64,000 bases of DNA from Pseudomonadota bacterium (GTDB taxonomy: Bacteria; Pseudomonadota; Alphaproteobacteria; Rhizobiales; Rhizobiaceae): the NCBI GenBank assembly GCA_023419535.1, contig JAEZXX010000081.1, positions 83,541-147,540 of the forward strand, read 5' to 3'. The position numbers were made by a program, and so were the translations under genes. A model generated the notes under the pieces. The model made no database searches. It was not told the origin of the DNA and worked only from the letters and a program-made list of their open reading frames with translations. Below, piece after piece: positions 33,032-40,977 of the stretch; position 1 is the stretch's first letter, and every line of letters begins with the position of its first letter.

Positions 33032-34765
33032 CTACAGCGTTCGGCGCACCTCGGGGTGCTGCAGGAAATCGAAATCGCAGCCTTCGCCGGCCTGCGTCAC
33101 GTGGCGGTCGTAGAGCGCCGCGTAGCCGCGCGGCGCCTCGACCGGCGGCGGCGGCAGGTCGGCGCGGCGGCGCTCCAGCTCCTCCTCGGCGACCAGAAGC
33201 TCGATCGAGTTGCGCGAGGCGCTGAGCGCGATGCGGTCGCCGGTGCGCACCAGCGCCAGCGGGCCGCCGGACGCCGAATCCGGCGAGACGTGGAGCACGA
33301 TCGCGCCGAAGGCCGTGCCGCTCATGCGCGCGTCGGAGATGCGGATCATGTCCCTCACCCCCTGCGCCGCGAGCTTCTTCGGGATCGGCAGATAGCCCGC
33401 CTCCGGCATGGCGGCGGCGCTCTTCGGACCGGCCAGCTGCATCACCAGAGCGTCGTCCGCATGGACGTCGAGGTCCGGGTCGTCGATGCGCGCGGCGAGA
33501 TCCTCGGGCGAGGAGAAGACCACGACGCGGGCCTCGCGCTCCAGGAGCTCGGGCGTCGCCGCCGCGCGCTTCAGGATGGCGCCGTCCGGTGCGAGGTTTC
33601 CGAACAGGGCGATGAGGCCGCCCTGCGCCTCGATCGGGTCGTCGAAGGGGCGGATGATGTTGCGGTCGATGTCGGCGGGATCGAAGCCCTCCAGCCGCGC
33701 GGACAGCGGCTCGCCCGTCACGGTGGGACAGTCGAGGTTCAGGAGGTGGCGCAGCTCCCAGATCAGCGCCGTGACGCCGCCCGCCGCATGCAGATCCTCC
33801 ATGTAGTTGGCGCCCACGGGCTTGAGGTTCACCAGGACCGGGGTCGTCTCGGCCAGCTCGTTCAGCCGTTGCAGCGAGAGCTTCAGGCCCGCGCGCCCGG
33901 CGATGGCCGCCAGATGGACGAGGGCGTTGGTCGAGCCGGAAAGGGCGAGGAGGAGCCGCATCGCGTTGTCGAGCGACTGCGGCGTCACCAGAGCGGCCGG
34001 CCGCACCGCGTTCGGGTCGAGCGTCATGCGGGCGGCGAGCCGTCCGCTCTCCTCGGCGATCCGCAAGCGGTCGGCGTGGACGGCGGGCGCGCTCGCCGAG
34101 CCCTTCAGGCCGAAGCCGAGGATCTCGGTCAGGCAGGCCATGGTGCTCGCCGTGCCCATCACGGCGCAGGTGCCGGCGGTGGTGGCGAGATTGCCCTCGA
34201 TGCGGCCGATCTCCGCGGCATCCACCTCGCCGGCCCGGTGGCGCGCCCAGTAGCGGCGGCAGTCCGTGCAGGCGCCCAGCCGCTCGCCCTTGTAGCGGCC
34301 CGTCATCATCGGGCCGGTGACGAGGATCACGGTCGGCCGGTCGGCGGAGATCGCGCCCATGATCTGGGCGGGCACGGTCTTGTCGCAGCCGCCGATGGCG
34401 ACCAGCGCGTCCATCGGCTGCGCGCGGGCCATCTCCTCCACGTCCATCGACATGAGGTTGCGGAACTTGAGGCTGGTCGGCGTCAGATAGGGCTCGCCCA
34501 GCGAGATGGTGGGAAATTCGATCGGCAGCGCGCCTTCCAGCATCGCCCCGCGCTTCACCGCCTCCACGAGCTCGGGCATCGAACGGTGGCAGTTGTTGAA
34601 GCCCGACGGCGTCGAGTTGATGCCGACGACGGTGCGGTCCAGCGCCTCGCGGGTGTAGCCCATGGAGGAGGCGAAGGACCGGCGCAGATACAGCGCGAAG
34701 TCGCGATCGCCGTAATTGGTCAGCCCGCGCCGGATGCCCCGTTCCGTCTCGCCGTCGCCCGCCAT
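33032..34765 (-). CDS. IlvD/Edd-family dehydratase (sugar-acid dehydratase-like)
   Basis: 577 aa Fe-S dehydratase. Cluster ligands are expected in NNCHRS (near residue 59), GGCDKT (near 125) and GACTDCRRYW (near 165). TAGTCAVMGTASTMA and the C-terminal SDARMSGTAFGAI, with the conserved catalytic Ser, also fit. It resembles the pentonate/hexonate branch more than dihydroxy-acid dehydratase IlvD, in both size and motif wording. It should convert an aldonate to a 2-keto-3-deoxy acid. First gene of the minus-strand operon, 90 bp from a divergent LysR gene. Confidence 0.88.
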   Translation of the reverse strand: MAGDGETERGIRRGLTNYGDRDFALYLRRSFASSMGYTREALDRTVVGINSTPSGFNNCHRSMPELVEAVKRGAMLEGALPIEFPTISLGEPYLTPTSLKFRNLMSMDVEEMARAQPMDALVAIGGCDKTVPAQIMGAISADRPTVILVTGPMMTGRYKGERLGACTDCRRYWARHRAGEVDAAEIGRIEGNLATTAGTCAVMGTASTMACLTEILGFGLKGSASAPAVHADRLRIAEESGRLAARMTLDPNAVRPAALVTPQSLDNAMRLLLALSGSTNALVHLAAIAGRAGLKLSLQRLNELAETTPVLVNLKPVGANYMEDLHAAGGVTALIWELRHLLNLDCPTVTGEPLSARLEGFDPADIDRNIIRPFDDPIEAQGGLIALFGNLAPDGAILKRAAATPELLEREARVVVFSSPEDLAARIDDPDLDVHADDALVMQLAGPKSAAAMPEAGYLPIPKKLAAQGVRDMIRISDARMSGTAFGAIVLHVSPDSASGGPLALVRTGDRIALSASRNSIELLVAEEELERRRADLPPPPVEAPRGYAALYDRHVTQAGEGCDFDFLQHPEVRRTL

Positions 34766-34821
34766 CGTCGTTCCCTTCCGTCGTCGAGAGGGACGCTAGC
34801 CGCCCCGCTTTCGTATGTTAA

Positions 34822-34836
34822 ATTCATCATTAGAAT
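34822..34836. promoter_or_regulatory. LysR-type T-N11-A box ATTC-N7-GAAT
   Basis: A 15-bp interrupted palindrome with the T-N11-A form of LysR binding sites lies in the 90-bp spacer between the IlvD-type gene and the LysR gene. It is AT-rich in an otherwise GC-rich sequence. It probably binds the LysR protein encoded at 34856. Confidence 0.55.
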
Positions 34837-34855
34837 GGTTTGAGACGGACTGGGT

Positions 34856-35821
34856 ATGAATATCTCTCCCCGGCAATTGCGGATCGTCGTGTCGCTCGCC
34901 GAGACGCTGAGCTTCAGCCGCACGGCCGAACTGTTCCATCTGACCCAGCCGGCCCTCAGCCGGATCGTGCGCGGCATCGAGGAGGAGCTCGGCGCACGCC
35001 TGTTCCTGCGCACCACACGACAGGTCCGCCTGACGCCGGAGGGCGCCTCGCTCGTCGGCCTCGCCGAGCGGCTGGTCGGCGACTACGACGACGGTTTGCG
35101 GGCGATGCGCGGCATCCTCGTGCGCCAGTCGCGCCGCCTCTCCATCTCGGCGCTTCCCTCGCTGGCCGCCATGCTCCTGCCGAGCGTCGCCGAGGCCGTG
35201 CGCGCGCGCGAACCCGAGGCGCAGATCGAGATCCGCGACGTCCTCTCCGACGCGACGCTCAACCTCGTGCGGGCGCGGGCGGTCGATTTTGCGCTCACCT
35301 CGGCGGACCCGTCCGAGCACGAGATCGCCTATGACGAGGTGCTGCGGGACCGCTACGTGCTTCTGGCCCGGGAGGACGACGCACGGTTCGCGCACGGCGC
35401 GCCCGCCGATCTCCTCGCGCTTCCGGCGCTCGGGCTCGTCTCGATGCCGAAGGGGACGGCCGCGCGGCTCTATGCGGACGCCGCCTTCCTCCAGCGCGGC
35501 GTCCAGTTCCGCCCGGTGATGGAGTTCGAGCATCTGGCGACGATCGGCCGCTTCGTGGAGCGCGGGTTCGGCGTCGCCTTCCTTCCGGCGCTCGCCGCCA
35601 TGATGATCGGCGGTCAGGGCCTCCGGCTGCTCGATCTCGACGACGCGCCGGTCCGGTCGCTCGGCGTCGTCAGCCGCAGGGACGAGCGGCCGTCGCCGCT
35701 CGCCAGGATCGCCATCGAGGCGGTCCGCCAGAGCGCCCACGACCTGGCCCTCGTCTCCCCGCGGCGCCTCCGCCTCGTCGGCGGGGCGGCTCCGGCAGCG
35801 GAGGTCGACGCCGGACGGTGA
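34856..35821 (+). CDS. LysR-family regulator of the dehydratase/BKACE operon
   Basis: 321 aa. Winged HTH near residues 4-62 (RQLRIVVSLAETLSFSRTAE, LTQPALSRIVRGIEEELG) followed by an effector domain. It is divergent from the IlvD-TctC-dehydrogenase-BKACE operon across a short spacer with a T-N11-A box, so it is the probable activator. Effector unknown. Confidence 0.9.
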   Translation: MNISPRQLRIVVSLAETLSFSRTAELFHLTQPALSRIVRGIEEELGARLFLRTTRQVRLTPEGASLVGLAERLVGDYDDGLRAMRGILVRQSRRLSISALPSLAAMLLPSVAEAVRAREPEAQIEIRDVLSDATLNLVRARAVDFALTSADPSEHEIAYDEVLRDRYVLLAREDDARFAHGAPADLLALPALGLVSMPKGTAARLYADAAFLQRGVQFRPVMEFEHLATIGRFVERGFGVAFLPALAAMMIGGQGLRLLDLDDAPVRSLGVVSRRDERPSPLARIAIEAVRQSAHDLALVSPRRLRLVGGAAPAAEVDAGR

Positions 35822-35848
35822 GACGCGCCGCCGACGAGGCGCGGGTTC

Positions 35849-35865
35849 GACCCGGATGCCGGGTC
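35849..35865. terminator. Stem-loop between convergent LysR and TetR genes
   Basis: GACCCGG-ATG-CCGGGTC, a perfect 7-bp stem with 3-nt loop, 27 nt after the LysR stop. The rest of the 155-bp gap holds no further feature that I can see. Confidence 0.4.
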
Positions 35866-35976
35866 ACGCCTCGGCCGGCATCGGTCCGAAGAACGGAACC
35901 GACCTTCGGACAGGCCGATGCGACGGTCCGATGGGATCGAGCGGCCCTTGCGCACCCGAATGGACGGGACGGCGCT

Positions 35977-36642
35977 CTAGGATTCGGACGACTCCGCTCC
36001 CGTTCGCGCGTCCCAGGCGGTCATGGCCATGTCCGCGACGGTCTGGAGCTCGGCACCGCTCGCACCGTCGCGGGCGAGGATCGACATCCCGGCCTGAACC
36101 GTCTGGACGAAGCGGGCGAGGCCGTCGACATCGGCCTTCGCCGGAATTTCCCCGGCCGCGACGCCGTCCTGGATGCGCGTCTTCAGACGGGCATGGGTCT
36201 CGGCACGGGCGGTTCGGACGAGTTCGCCGAGCGCCTCGTGCCCCTCGCTTCCCACCTGCGACAGGGTGACCATGCAGCCGCGCGGCATGTCGGCGACGCA
36301 GCCGGTCAGGGCGGCGGCCGAATTCGACAGGAGCGAGCGCACCGCTTCGCGCACCGTCGCGGCGCAGGTGAACGGCGCCCAGACATAGGCCTCGTTGTCG
36401 GCCACGTAGCGCCCCAGAGCTTCGGCGTAGAGCGCCTCCTTCGAGCCGAAGGCGGCGTAGAGGCTCGGCGCGCCGATGCCGAGTTCGGCCGTCAGGTCCG
36501 AGATCGAGGTCGCCTCGTAGCCGCGCGACCAGAAGAGCCGGACCGCCTTCTGCAGCGCCGCGTCGCGGTCGAAGGCGCGCGGCCGCCCACGGGGACGCGG
36601 GCTCGTCTCCTGACCGTTTCCGTCATTTCCAGAATTCTTCAT
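35977..36642 (-). CDS. TetR-family transcriptional repressor
   Basis: 221 aa. After a polar lead (MKNSGNDGNGQ, PRPRGRPRAFD) comes the TetR HTH: ALQKAVRLFWSRGYEATSIS, DLTAELGIGAPSLYAAFGSK. The C-terminal ligand domain is of the TetR_C AefR-like type (GCVADMPRGCMVT). Start ATG 36642 is preferred; an ATG at 36678 would put codons in the promoter. Divergent from an SDR gene, with two copies of an 11-bp palindrome in the spacer, so it probably represses both. Confidence 0.88.
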   Translation of the reverse strand: MKNSGNDGNGQETSPRPRGRPRAFDRDAALQKAVRLFWSRGYEATSISDLTAELGIGAPSLYAAFGSKEALYAEALGRYVADNEAYVWAPFTCAATVREAVRSLLSNSAAALTGCVADMPRGCMVTLSQVGSEGHEALGELVRTARAETHARLKTRIQDGVAAGEIPAKADVDGLARFVQTVQAGMSILARDGASGAELQTVADMAMTAWDARTGAESSES

Positions 36643-36651
36643 CGATCGATA
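36641..36651. promoter_or_regulatory. TetR operator copy 1, ATCGATCGATA
   Basis: Palindromic 11-mer overlapping the TetR start codon. It matches the second copy (36698-36708, ATCGAACGATA) at 10 of 11 positions. Its place would block the regulator's own translation start or promoter. Confidence 0.5.
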
Positions 36652-36661
36652 TTTAATTCCA

Positions 36662-36690
36662 TTGACGAAAGCCGGCAAGCCGACTAGCTA
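36662..36690 (+). promoter_or_regulatory. Probable promoter of the SDR gene (TTGACG-N17-TAGCTA)
   Basis: -35-like TTGACG at 36662-36667 and -10-like TAGCTA at 36685-36690, 17 bp apart. The TetR operator copy 2 follows immediately, over the expected start of transcription. Confidence 0.45.
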
Positions 36691-36695
36691 ATTTC

Positions 36696-36709
36696 GTATC
36701 GAACGATAC
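36696..36709. promoter_or_regulatory. TetR operator copy 2, GTATCG-AA-CGATAC
   Basis: Perfect 6-bp arms around AA, 15 nt before the SDR ATG and directly after the -10-like hexamer. A repressor bound here would block transcription initiation of the SDR gene. Confidence 0.6.
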
Positions 36710-36723
36710 AGAAAGGACGTTCC

Positions 36724-37464
36724 ATGACCGGACTCGAAGGCAAGCGCGCGCTGGTGACTGGCGGATCGCGGGGGATCGGGGCCGCGATCGCGCTCGCTCT
36801 CGCCGAGGAGGGTGCGGACGTCGCGATCACCTACAGCCGCGCCGACGAGGCTGCGAAGGCGGTCGTCAAGGCGGTGGAGGCGAAGGGCCGCAGGGCGTTC
36901 GCCCTCAAGTCGGACGCCGCCGATCCCGCGGCGATCCGCCGGTCGGTGGACGAGGCGGCGGCCGCCCTCGGCGGGCTCGACATTCTCGTCAACAACGCGG
37001 CGATCGCGACCTATGCGAGGATCGCCGACGTCTCGCCCGAAACGATCGACGACCTCTTCGCCGTCAACGTGCGCGGTCCGATCCTGACCTCGCAGGCCGC
37101 GATGGCGCATCTGCCGGCCGGCGGGCGGATCGTCACCATCGGCTCGGGAGGCGCCGATCGCATCGTCGGCGACGAGGGCACGATCTACTTCATGACCAAG
37201 GCCGCGCTGCAGACCTTCACGCGCGGGCTCGCCCGCGAGCTCGGGAGCCGCGACGTGACGGTGAACCTCGTCCAGCCGGGCTCGACCGACACGGACATGA
37301 ACCCCGCCGACGGTCCCTTCGCCGAGCTCCAGCGCAGCCTGATCCCGCTCGGGCGCTACGGCAGGCCGGAGGACGTCGCGGCGGTGGTGGCGTTTCTCGC
37401 AAGCCCCGCCGCACGCCACGTGACCGGCGCCGTCCTCAACGTCGACGGCGGTCAGCTGACCTGA
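36724..37464 (+). CDS. SDR oxidoreductase, 3-oxoacyl-ACP reductase-like
   Basis: 246 aa classical SDR. NADP-type motif VTGGSRGIG at 11-19, LVNNAA at 88-93, catalytic Ser141, Tyr155 and Lys159 (YFMTK), and the standard GAVLNVDGGQLT ending. Genes of this form beside a divergent TetR repressor are commonly xenobiotic- or aldehyde-inducible reductases. The last 13 bp overlap the convergent LysR gene. Substrate unknown. Confidence 0.88.
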   Translation: MTGLEGKRALVTGGSRGIGAAIALALAEEGADVAITYSRADEAAKAVVKAVEAKGRRAFALKSDAADPAAIRRSVDEAAAALGGLDILVNNAAIATYARIADVSPETIDDLFAVNVRGPILTSQAAMAHLPAGGRIVTIGSGGADRIVGDEGTIYFMTKAALQTFTRGLARELGSRDVTVNLVQPGSTDTDMNPADGPFAELQRSLIPLGRYGRPEDVAAVVAFLASPAARHVTGAVLNVDGGQLT

Positions 37465-38381
37465 CGCGACGGGGCGCCGGGACCCGGACGGCCCCGGTGC
37501 CGGCGCGCGATCTCGACGAAGGCGCGAAGGCGAGCGGGCATGTTCCGCCGGCTCGGATAATACAGGAAGAAGCCCGGAAAGGGCGGGCAGAACGGTTCGA
37601 GCAGCGGGACGAGGGTTCCGCGGGCCAGATCCTCGTGGAAGGTCTCCTCCATGCCGAAGGAGATGCCCGCCCCCGATCGCGCGAGCTTCACCATCAACGC
37701 CATGTCGTTGGTGGTGATCTCCGGCTCGACGGCGACGGCGAAGTCGCGCCCGTCCTCGGTGAACTCCCAGCGATAGGGCGCGGCACGCGGCGCGGGTCGC
37801 CAGCCGATGCAGCGGTGGGAGACGAGCTCCCGGGGATGGGAGGGCGCGCCCTCCCGTTCCAGGTAGGCGGGCGCGCAGACCGCGACATGGCGCTGGTCCG
37901 CCGAGACCGGGACGGCGACCATGTCCTCCTCGATCACTTCGCCGAGGCGCACGCCGGCGTCGAAGCCTTCGGCGACGATGTCGAACTCCTCGTCGGTGAC
38001 GAGGATGTCGAGCTGCACCGCGGGGTGCGCGTCGCAATAGGCCGTCAAGAGCGGACCCGAGAGGACGCTCTCCGCGATCGAGGAGACGGCCAGCCGCAGC
38101 TGGCCGCGCACCTCGCCGCGATGGCCGCGCACGCCGTCCAGCGCCGCGCGCATGTCGGCGATCGCCGGGGCGATCTCCTCGCGCAGCCGCGCGCCCTCCT
38201 CGGTCAGGCTCATGGCGCGGGTCGTGCGCCGCACGAGCGCGACGCCGATCTCGGTCTCGAGCCGCCGAAGGGACTGGCTGACCGCCGAGCGGGTGACGCC
38301 GAGCCGGTCGGCGGCGGCGCGAAGGCTCGGCTCTTCCGCGATCACGGCGAACACGGCGAGGGCGTTGAGATCGTCGCGCAT
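37452..38381 (-). CDS. LysR-family transcriptional regulator
   Basis: 309 aa. HTH region DDLNALAVFAVIAEEPSLRA and LGVTRSAVSQSLRRLETEIG, followed by a LysR effector domain with VRLGEVIEEDMVAVPV, typical of the large CrgA-like group. ATG 38381 gives the normal N-terminus; the frame is open upstream but that part is not LysR-like. Divergent from the SDR/Atu4866 pair across 131 bp and probably its regulator. Confidence 0.88.
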   Translation of the reverse strand: MRDDLNALAVFAVIAEEPSLRAAADRLGVTRSAVSQSLRRLETEIGVALVRRTTRAMSLTEEGARLREEIAPAIADMRAALDGVRGHRGEVRGQLRLAVSSIAESVLSGPLLTAYCDAHPAVQLDILVTDEEFDIVAEGFDAGVRLGEVIEEDMVAVPVSADQRHVAVCAPAYLEREGAPSHPRELVSHRCIGWRPAPRAAPYRWEFTEDGRDFAVAVEPEITTNDMALMVKLARSGAGISFGMEETFHEDLARGTLVPLLEPFCPPFPGFFLYYPSRRNMPARLRAFVEIARRHRGRPGPGAPSRQVS

Positions 38382-38512
38382 TGGAAAGTTCCGCTTGCCA
38401 CCGTGTGCAGGAAAGGGCGGCTTCCGGCGACAATGGGCCGGGTCTACCTGTCGTGCAACCGCCGGGCCCGGATGGCCGGGCGGGAGACCCACACGAACGC
38501 TGGGAGGCCCTC

Positions 38513-39241
38513 ATGGCTCTCGACAAGACCGTCCTCGTCACCGGTGCCTCGTCCGGGATCGGCGAGGGCATCGCCCGCGAACTCGCCGCTGCCGGCGCGA
38601 CGCTCCTTCTCGGCGCCCGTCGGACGGACCGCCTGGACGCCCTGGCGCAGGAGCTGCGCGGGCGCGGCGCCACCGTCGCCACCCGCCGGCTCGACGTCAC
38701 CGACCGCGCCGACGTCGAGGCGTTCGCGGACGCCGGTCGCGCCGCCTTCGGCCGTGTCGACGCCATCGTCAACAATGCCGGCATCATGCCGCTCTCGCCG
38801 CTCGCCTCGCTGAAGGTGGAGGAGTGGGACCGGATGATCGACGTCAATGTGAAGGGCGTTCTCTACGGCATCGCCGCGGTGCTCCCGGAGATGACGGCGC
38901 GGGGCTCCGGCCACGTCGTCAACATCGCCTCGATCGGCGCGCTCGCCGTCTCGCCGACGGCGGCCGTCTACTGCGCCACGAAGTTCGCGGTGCGCGCCAT
39001 CTCCGACGGGCTGCGGCAGGAGCGGCGCGACATCCGCGTCACCTGCATCCATCCGGGCGTCGTCGAGAGCGAACTCGCCTCCACCATCACCGACCGGGAC
39101 GCGGCCGAGCTGATGGAGGGCTACCGCTCGATCGCGCTGACGCCCGACGCGATCGGCCGGGCCGTCCGGTTCGCCCTGGAGCAGCCGGAGGACGTCGACG
39201 TCAACGAGATCGTCGTGCGCCCGCTGCGGTCGGCTCACTGA
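38513..39241 (+). CDS. SDR oxidoreductase (clavaldehyde/serine-dehydrogenase-like subgroup)
   Basis: 242 aa. NADP motif VTGASSGIGEG at 9-19 with ARRTDRL following (Arg pair for the NADP phosphate), IVNNAG at 85-90, catalytic Ser140, Tyr153 and Lys157 (YCATK). IHPGVVESEL is typical of this subgroup. Start ATG 38513 has SD GGGAGG. Its stop overlaps the next gene start by one base, and it faces a divergent LysR gene. Substrate unknown. Confidence 0.88.
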   Translation: MALDKTVLVTGASSGIGEGIARELAAAGATLLLGARRTDRLDALAQELRGRGATVATRRLDVTDRADVEAFADAGRAAFGRVDAIVNNAGIMPLSPLASLKVEEWDRMIDVNVKGVLYGIAAVLPEMTARGSGHVVNIASIGALAVSPTAAVYCATKFAVRAISDGLRQERRDIRVTCIHPGVVESELASTITDRDAAELMEGYRSIALTPDAIGRAVRFALEQPEDVDVNEIVVRPLRSAH

Positions 39242-39555
39242 TGCGCGCCCGCGCGATCGCCGGCGCGACGCTCCTGGCCGCGTCGATCCTTCCCGCCTGT
39301 GCAGAGGAAACCGCCATGCCCGACCATCCCTATGTCGGCCTTTGGGTGACCGACGACGGCCGCGTGCGCCACGAGCTTCTGGCCGACGGGCGCTACGACG
39401 AAGCGCGCGGCACCCGCGAGAGCGCCTATCGCGGGCGCTACGAGGTGACCGGCACCCACATCGAATACTGGGACGACACCGGCTTCACCGCCGATGGCGA
39501 CTTCGTCGACCAAAACACGCTCCACCATGGCGGAATGGTCCTCCGGCGGCGCTGA
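39241..39555 (+). CDS. Atu4866-domain protein, probably secreted or a lipoprotein
   Basis: 104 aa. An N-terminal signal segment (MRARAIAGATLLAASILPAC) ends in a lipobox-like LPAC at residue 20, then about 80 residues match the Atu4866 domain: HPYVGLWVTDDGRVRHELL, GRYDEARGTRESAYRGRY and DDTGFTADGDF. This small beta-barrel-like domain is known from Agrobacterium and relatives; its function is not established. It is translated from the overlap with the SDR stop codon, so the two probably work together. Confidence 0.82.
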   Translation: MRARAIAGATLLAASILPACAEETAMPDHPYVGLWVTDDGRVRHELLADGRYDEARGTRESAYRGRYEVTGTHIEYWDDTGFTADGDFVDQNTLHHGGMVLRRR

Positions 39556-39821
39556 CCGGCGCGGGCGGACGGACCCGGCGCGTTCGGCGGAAGTCGCCTC
39601 GGCGCGCGTGCCGGACCTCCGGCCGGCCGAGACGCGGCGCCGCCCAGCGGATGCCGCGTCCGGTTTTCGACGAGGGCTCCCGGACGGACGCGGCGCCTTT
39701 TCGCGAAGCCGACCGGTTTCGCCCGCCGAACGGTGCTATAGGAAGACCGGAACGCGCCTTGGAACGGGCGCGCGGGTCGCGAGGAGACGGGATGCAGGCC
39801 GGGACGAAGCCGGACGTCGAA

Positions 39822-39839
39822 GGCGGGAAAGGTCCCGCC
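39822..39839 (+). promoter_or_regulatory. Hairpin over the ribosome-binding region of a small membrane-protein gene
   Basis: GGCGGGA-AAGG-TCCCGCC, a perfect 7-bp stem with a 4-nt loop, ends 5 nt before ATG 39845. It lies within a possible 18-codon leader frame (39792-39848) whose stop overlaps that ATG. It could hide the ribosome site unless the leader is translated. The rest of the 39556-39844 gap is GC-rich with nothing further recognised. Confidence 0.35.
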
Positions 39840-39844
39840 TCCTC

Positions 39845-40183
39845 ATGACGCAACTCCTGCAGGCTCGGCGCGGGGCCGGCCGGCGCCTGGCCGACCATGG
39901 TCGGCGCGCCTGGGCAGGGAAGGTCCCGCTCGCCCGTCTCTTCTTCGTCGACATGCTGATCTGGGGCTCGATCCTGAACCTGACGACGTCGGGCGCGGCG
40001 CTGGCGCTGTTCGCCGGCGACGCCCCGACCTGGCTGGCCGTCTCCGTCTGGATGCTGCCCTGGCCCCTGAACGCGCTCCTCTGCCTCTGCGTCTGGCGGA
40101 CGGCGGCCGCGCGGCGGACGGGCCTCTCGGAATTCGCCGGGCCCCTCGCCACCCTCTGGGCGGTCGCGATCTCGCTCATCTGA
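39845..40183 (+). CDS. Small hypothetical membrane protein
   Basis: 112 aa, not recognised. A basic N-terminus (about 30 residues, many Arg) is followed by two hydrophobic segments, about 36-55 and 62-83, separated by GDAPT, and a weaker hydrophobic end near 95-112. The layout suggests a two- or three-helix inner-membrane protein with the N-terminus inside. Frame use and GC3 look coding, but the start is uncertain because no SD is exposed. No functional context. Confidence 0.5.
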   Translation: MTQLLQARRGAGRRLADHGRRAWAGKVPLARLFFVDMLIWGSILNLTTSGAALALFAGDAPTWLAVSVWMLPWPLNALLCLCVWRTAAARRTGLSEFAGPLATLWAVAISLI

Positions 40184-40185
40184 CC

Positions 40186-40209
40186 GCCGCCGTGCCCGAT
40201 CACGGCGGC
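40186..40209. terminator. Stem-loop between convergent genes
   Basis: GCCGCCGTG-CCCGAT-CACGGCGGC, a perfect 9-bp stem with a 6-nt loop, directly after the stop of the small membrane protein and before the 3' end of the Lrp gene. No T-run. Confidence 0.5.
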
Positions 40210-40362
40210 CGCGCCGATCCGGTCCGGCCGCCGCGTCTACGCGGTGAAGATGCGTGTGAGGTCTCGAGCTGCCAGCTTCGGATTCCGAGTGCGCTGCCGC
40301 AAGCTGGAGGATGGTCGGTCGAAGGTCCGTCGGCGCCGAAGATCCTCGTTCGTCGGTGTGGA

Positions 40363-40827
40363 TCAGCCGATCGGCAGGGCGGTGGTCATCTTCAGTTCCT
40401 TCAGGACAAGATTGGTCTTCACCTGCGCGATGCCGGGCAGGAGGAACAGGAACTCCTCGAGGAACCGGTTGTAGGCGTTCTTGTCGGCGCAGACGACGCG
40501 CAAGTGATAGTCGGCGTCGCCGGTGGTGGAGAAGCACTCCACCACCTCCGGCCGGCGCACCACGCGGCTGATGAACGCCTCGACATGGCCGGCGTCGTGC
40601 CGCGTCAGGGTGACGTGGACGATGGCGCTGAAGAGGAGCCCGGCGCGCTCGCCGTCCACCAGCGCGACGACGCCGCGGATGATGCCGGCATCCTCCAGCG
40701 CTTTCACGCGGCGCCAGCAGGAGGAGGGAGAGAGGTTCGCCCGCGCGGCGAGTTCGGCGGTGGAGAGCCGCCCGTCCGCCTGCAGCAGCGTGAGGATACG
40801 CCGGTCGGCATCGCTGAGAGTCGTCAT
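40363..40827 (-). CDS. Lrp/AsnC-family transcriptional regulator
   Basis: 154 aa, normal length for the family. N-terminal HTH (DADRRILTLLQADGRLSTAE, ANLSPSSCWRRVKALEDAGI) and the C-terminal RAM/AsnC effector domain (VECFSTTGDADYHLRVV). Divergent from the indolepyruvate oxidoreductase gene, so it most likely controls amino-acid-responsive expression of that gene; aromatic amino acids or their keto acids would be natural effectors. Start ATG 40827. Confidence 0.9.
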   Translation of the reverse strand: MTTLSDADRRILTLLQADGRLSTAELAARANLSPSSCWRRVKALEDAGIIRGVVALVDGERAGLLFSAIVHVTLTRHDAGHVEAFISRVVRRPEVVECFSTTGDADYHLRVVCADKNAYNRFLEEFLFLLPGIAQVKTNLVLKELKMTTALPIG

Positions 40828-40864
40828 CGTCCGATCGCCGTTTGAAGAACCATTCCAGATCAGA

Positions 40865-40879
40865 GTGTCCTTCTGACAC
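40865..40879. promoter_or_regulatory. Inverted repeat GTGTC-N5-GACAC, candidate Lrp-type operator
   Basis: A 15-bp interrupted palindrome in the 150-bp spacer between the divergent Lrp and oxidoreductase genes, 38 nt before the Lrp ATG. Size and position fit an AsnC/Lrp-type site. Confidence 0.45.
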
Positions 40880-40977
40880 GAATTGTCCAGCCGAAGACGC
40901 GAGGGCGCGAAAATCGGTGAGATTCTTCGGCGGATCGGCGCGAGGATGGTCCTTCGGGATGATCGGGAGGAAGCCGC

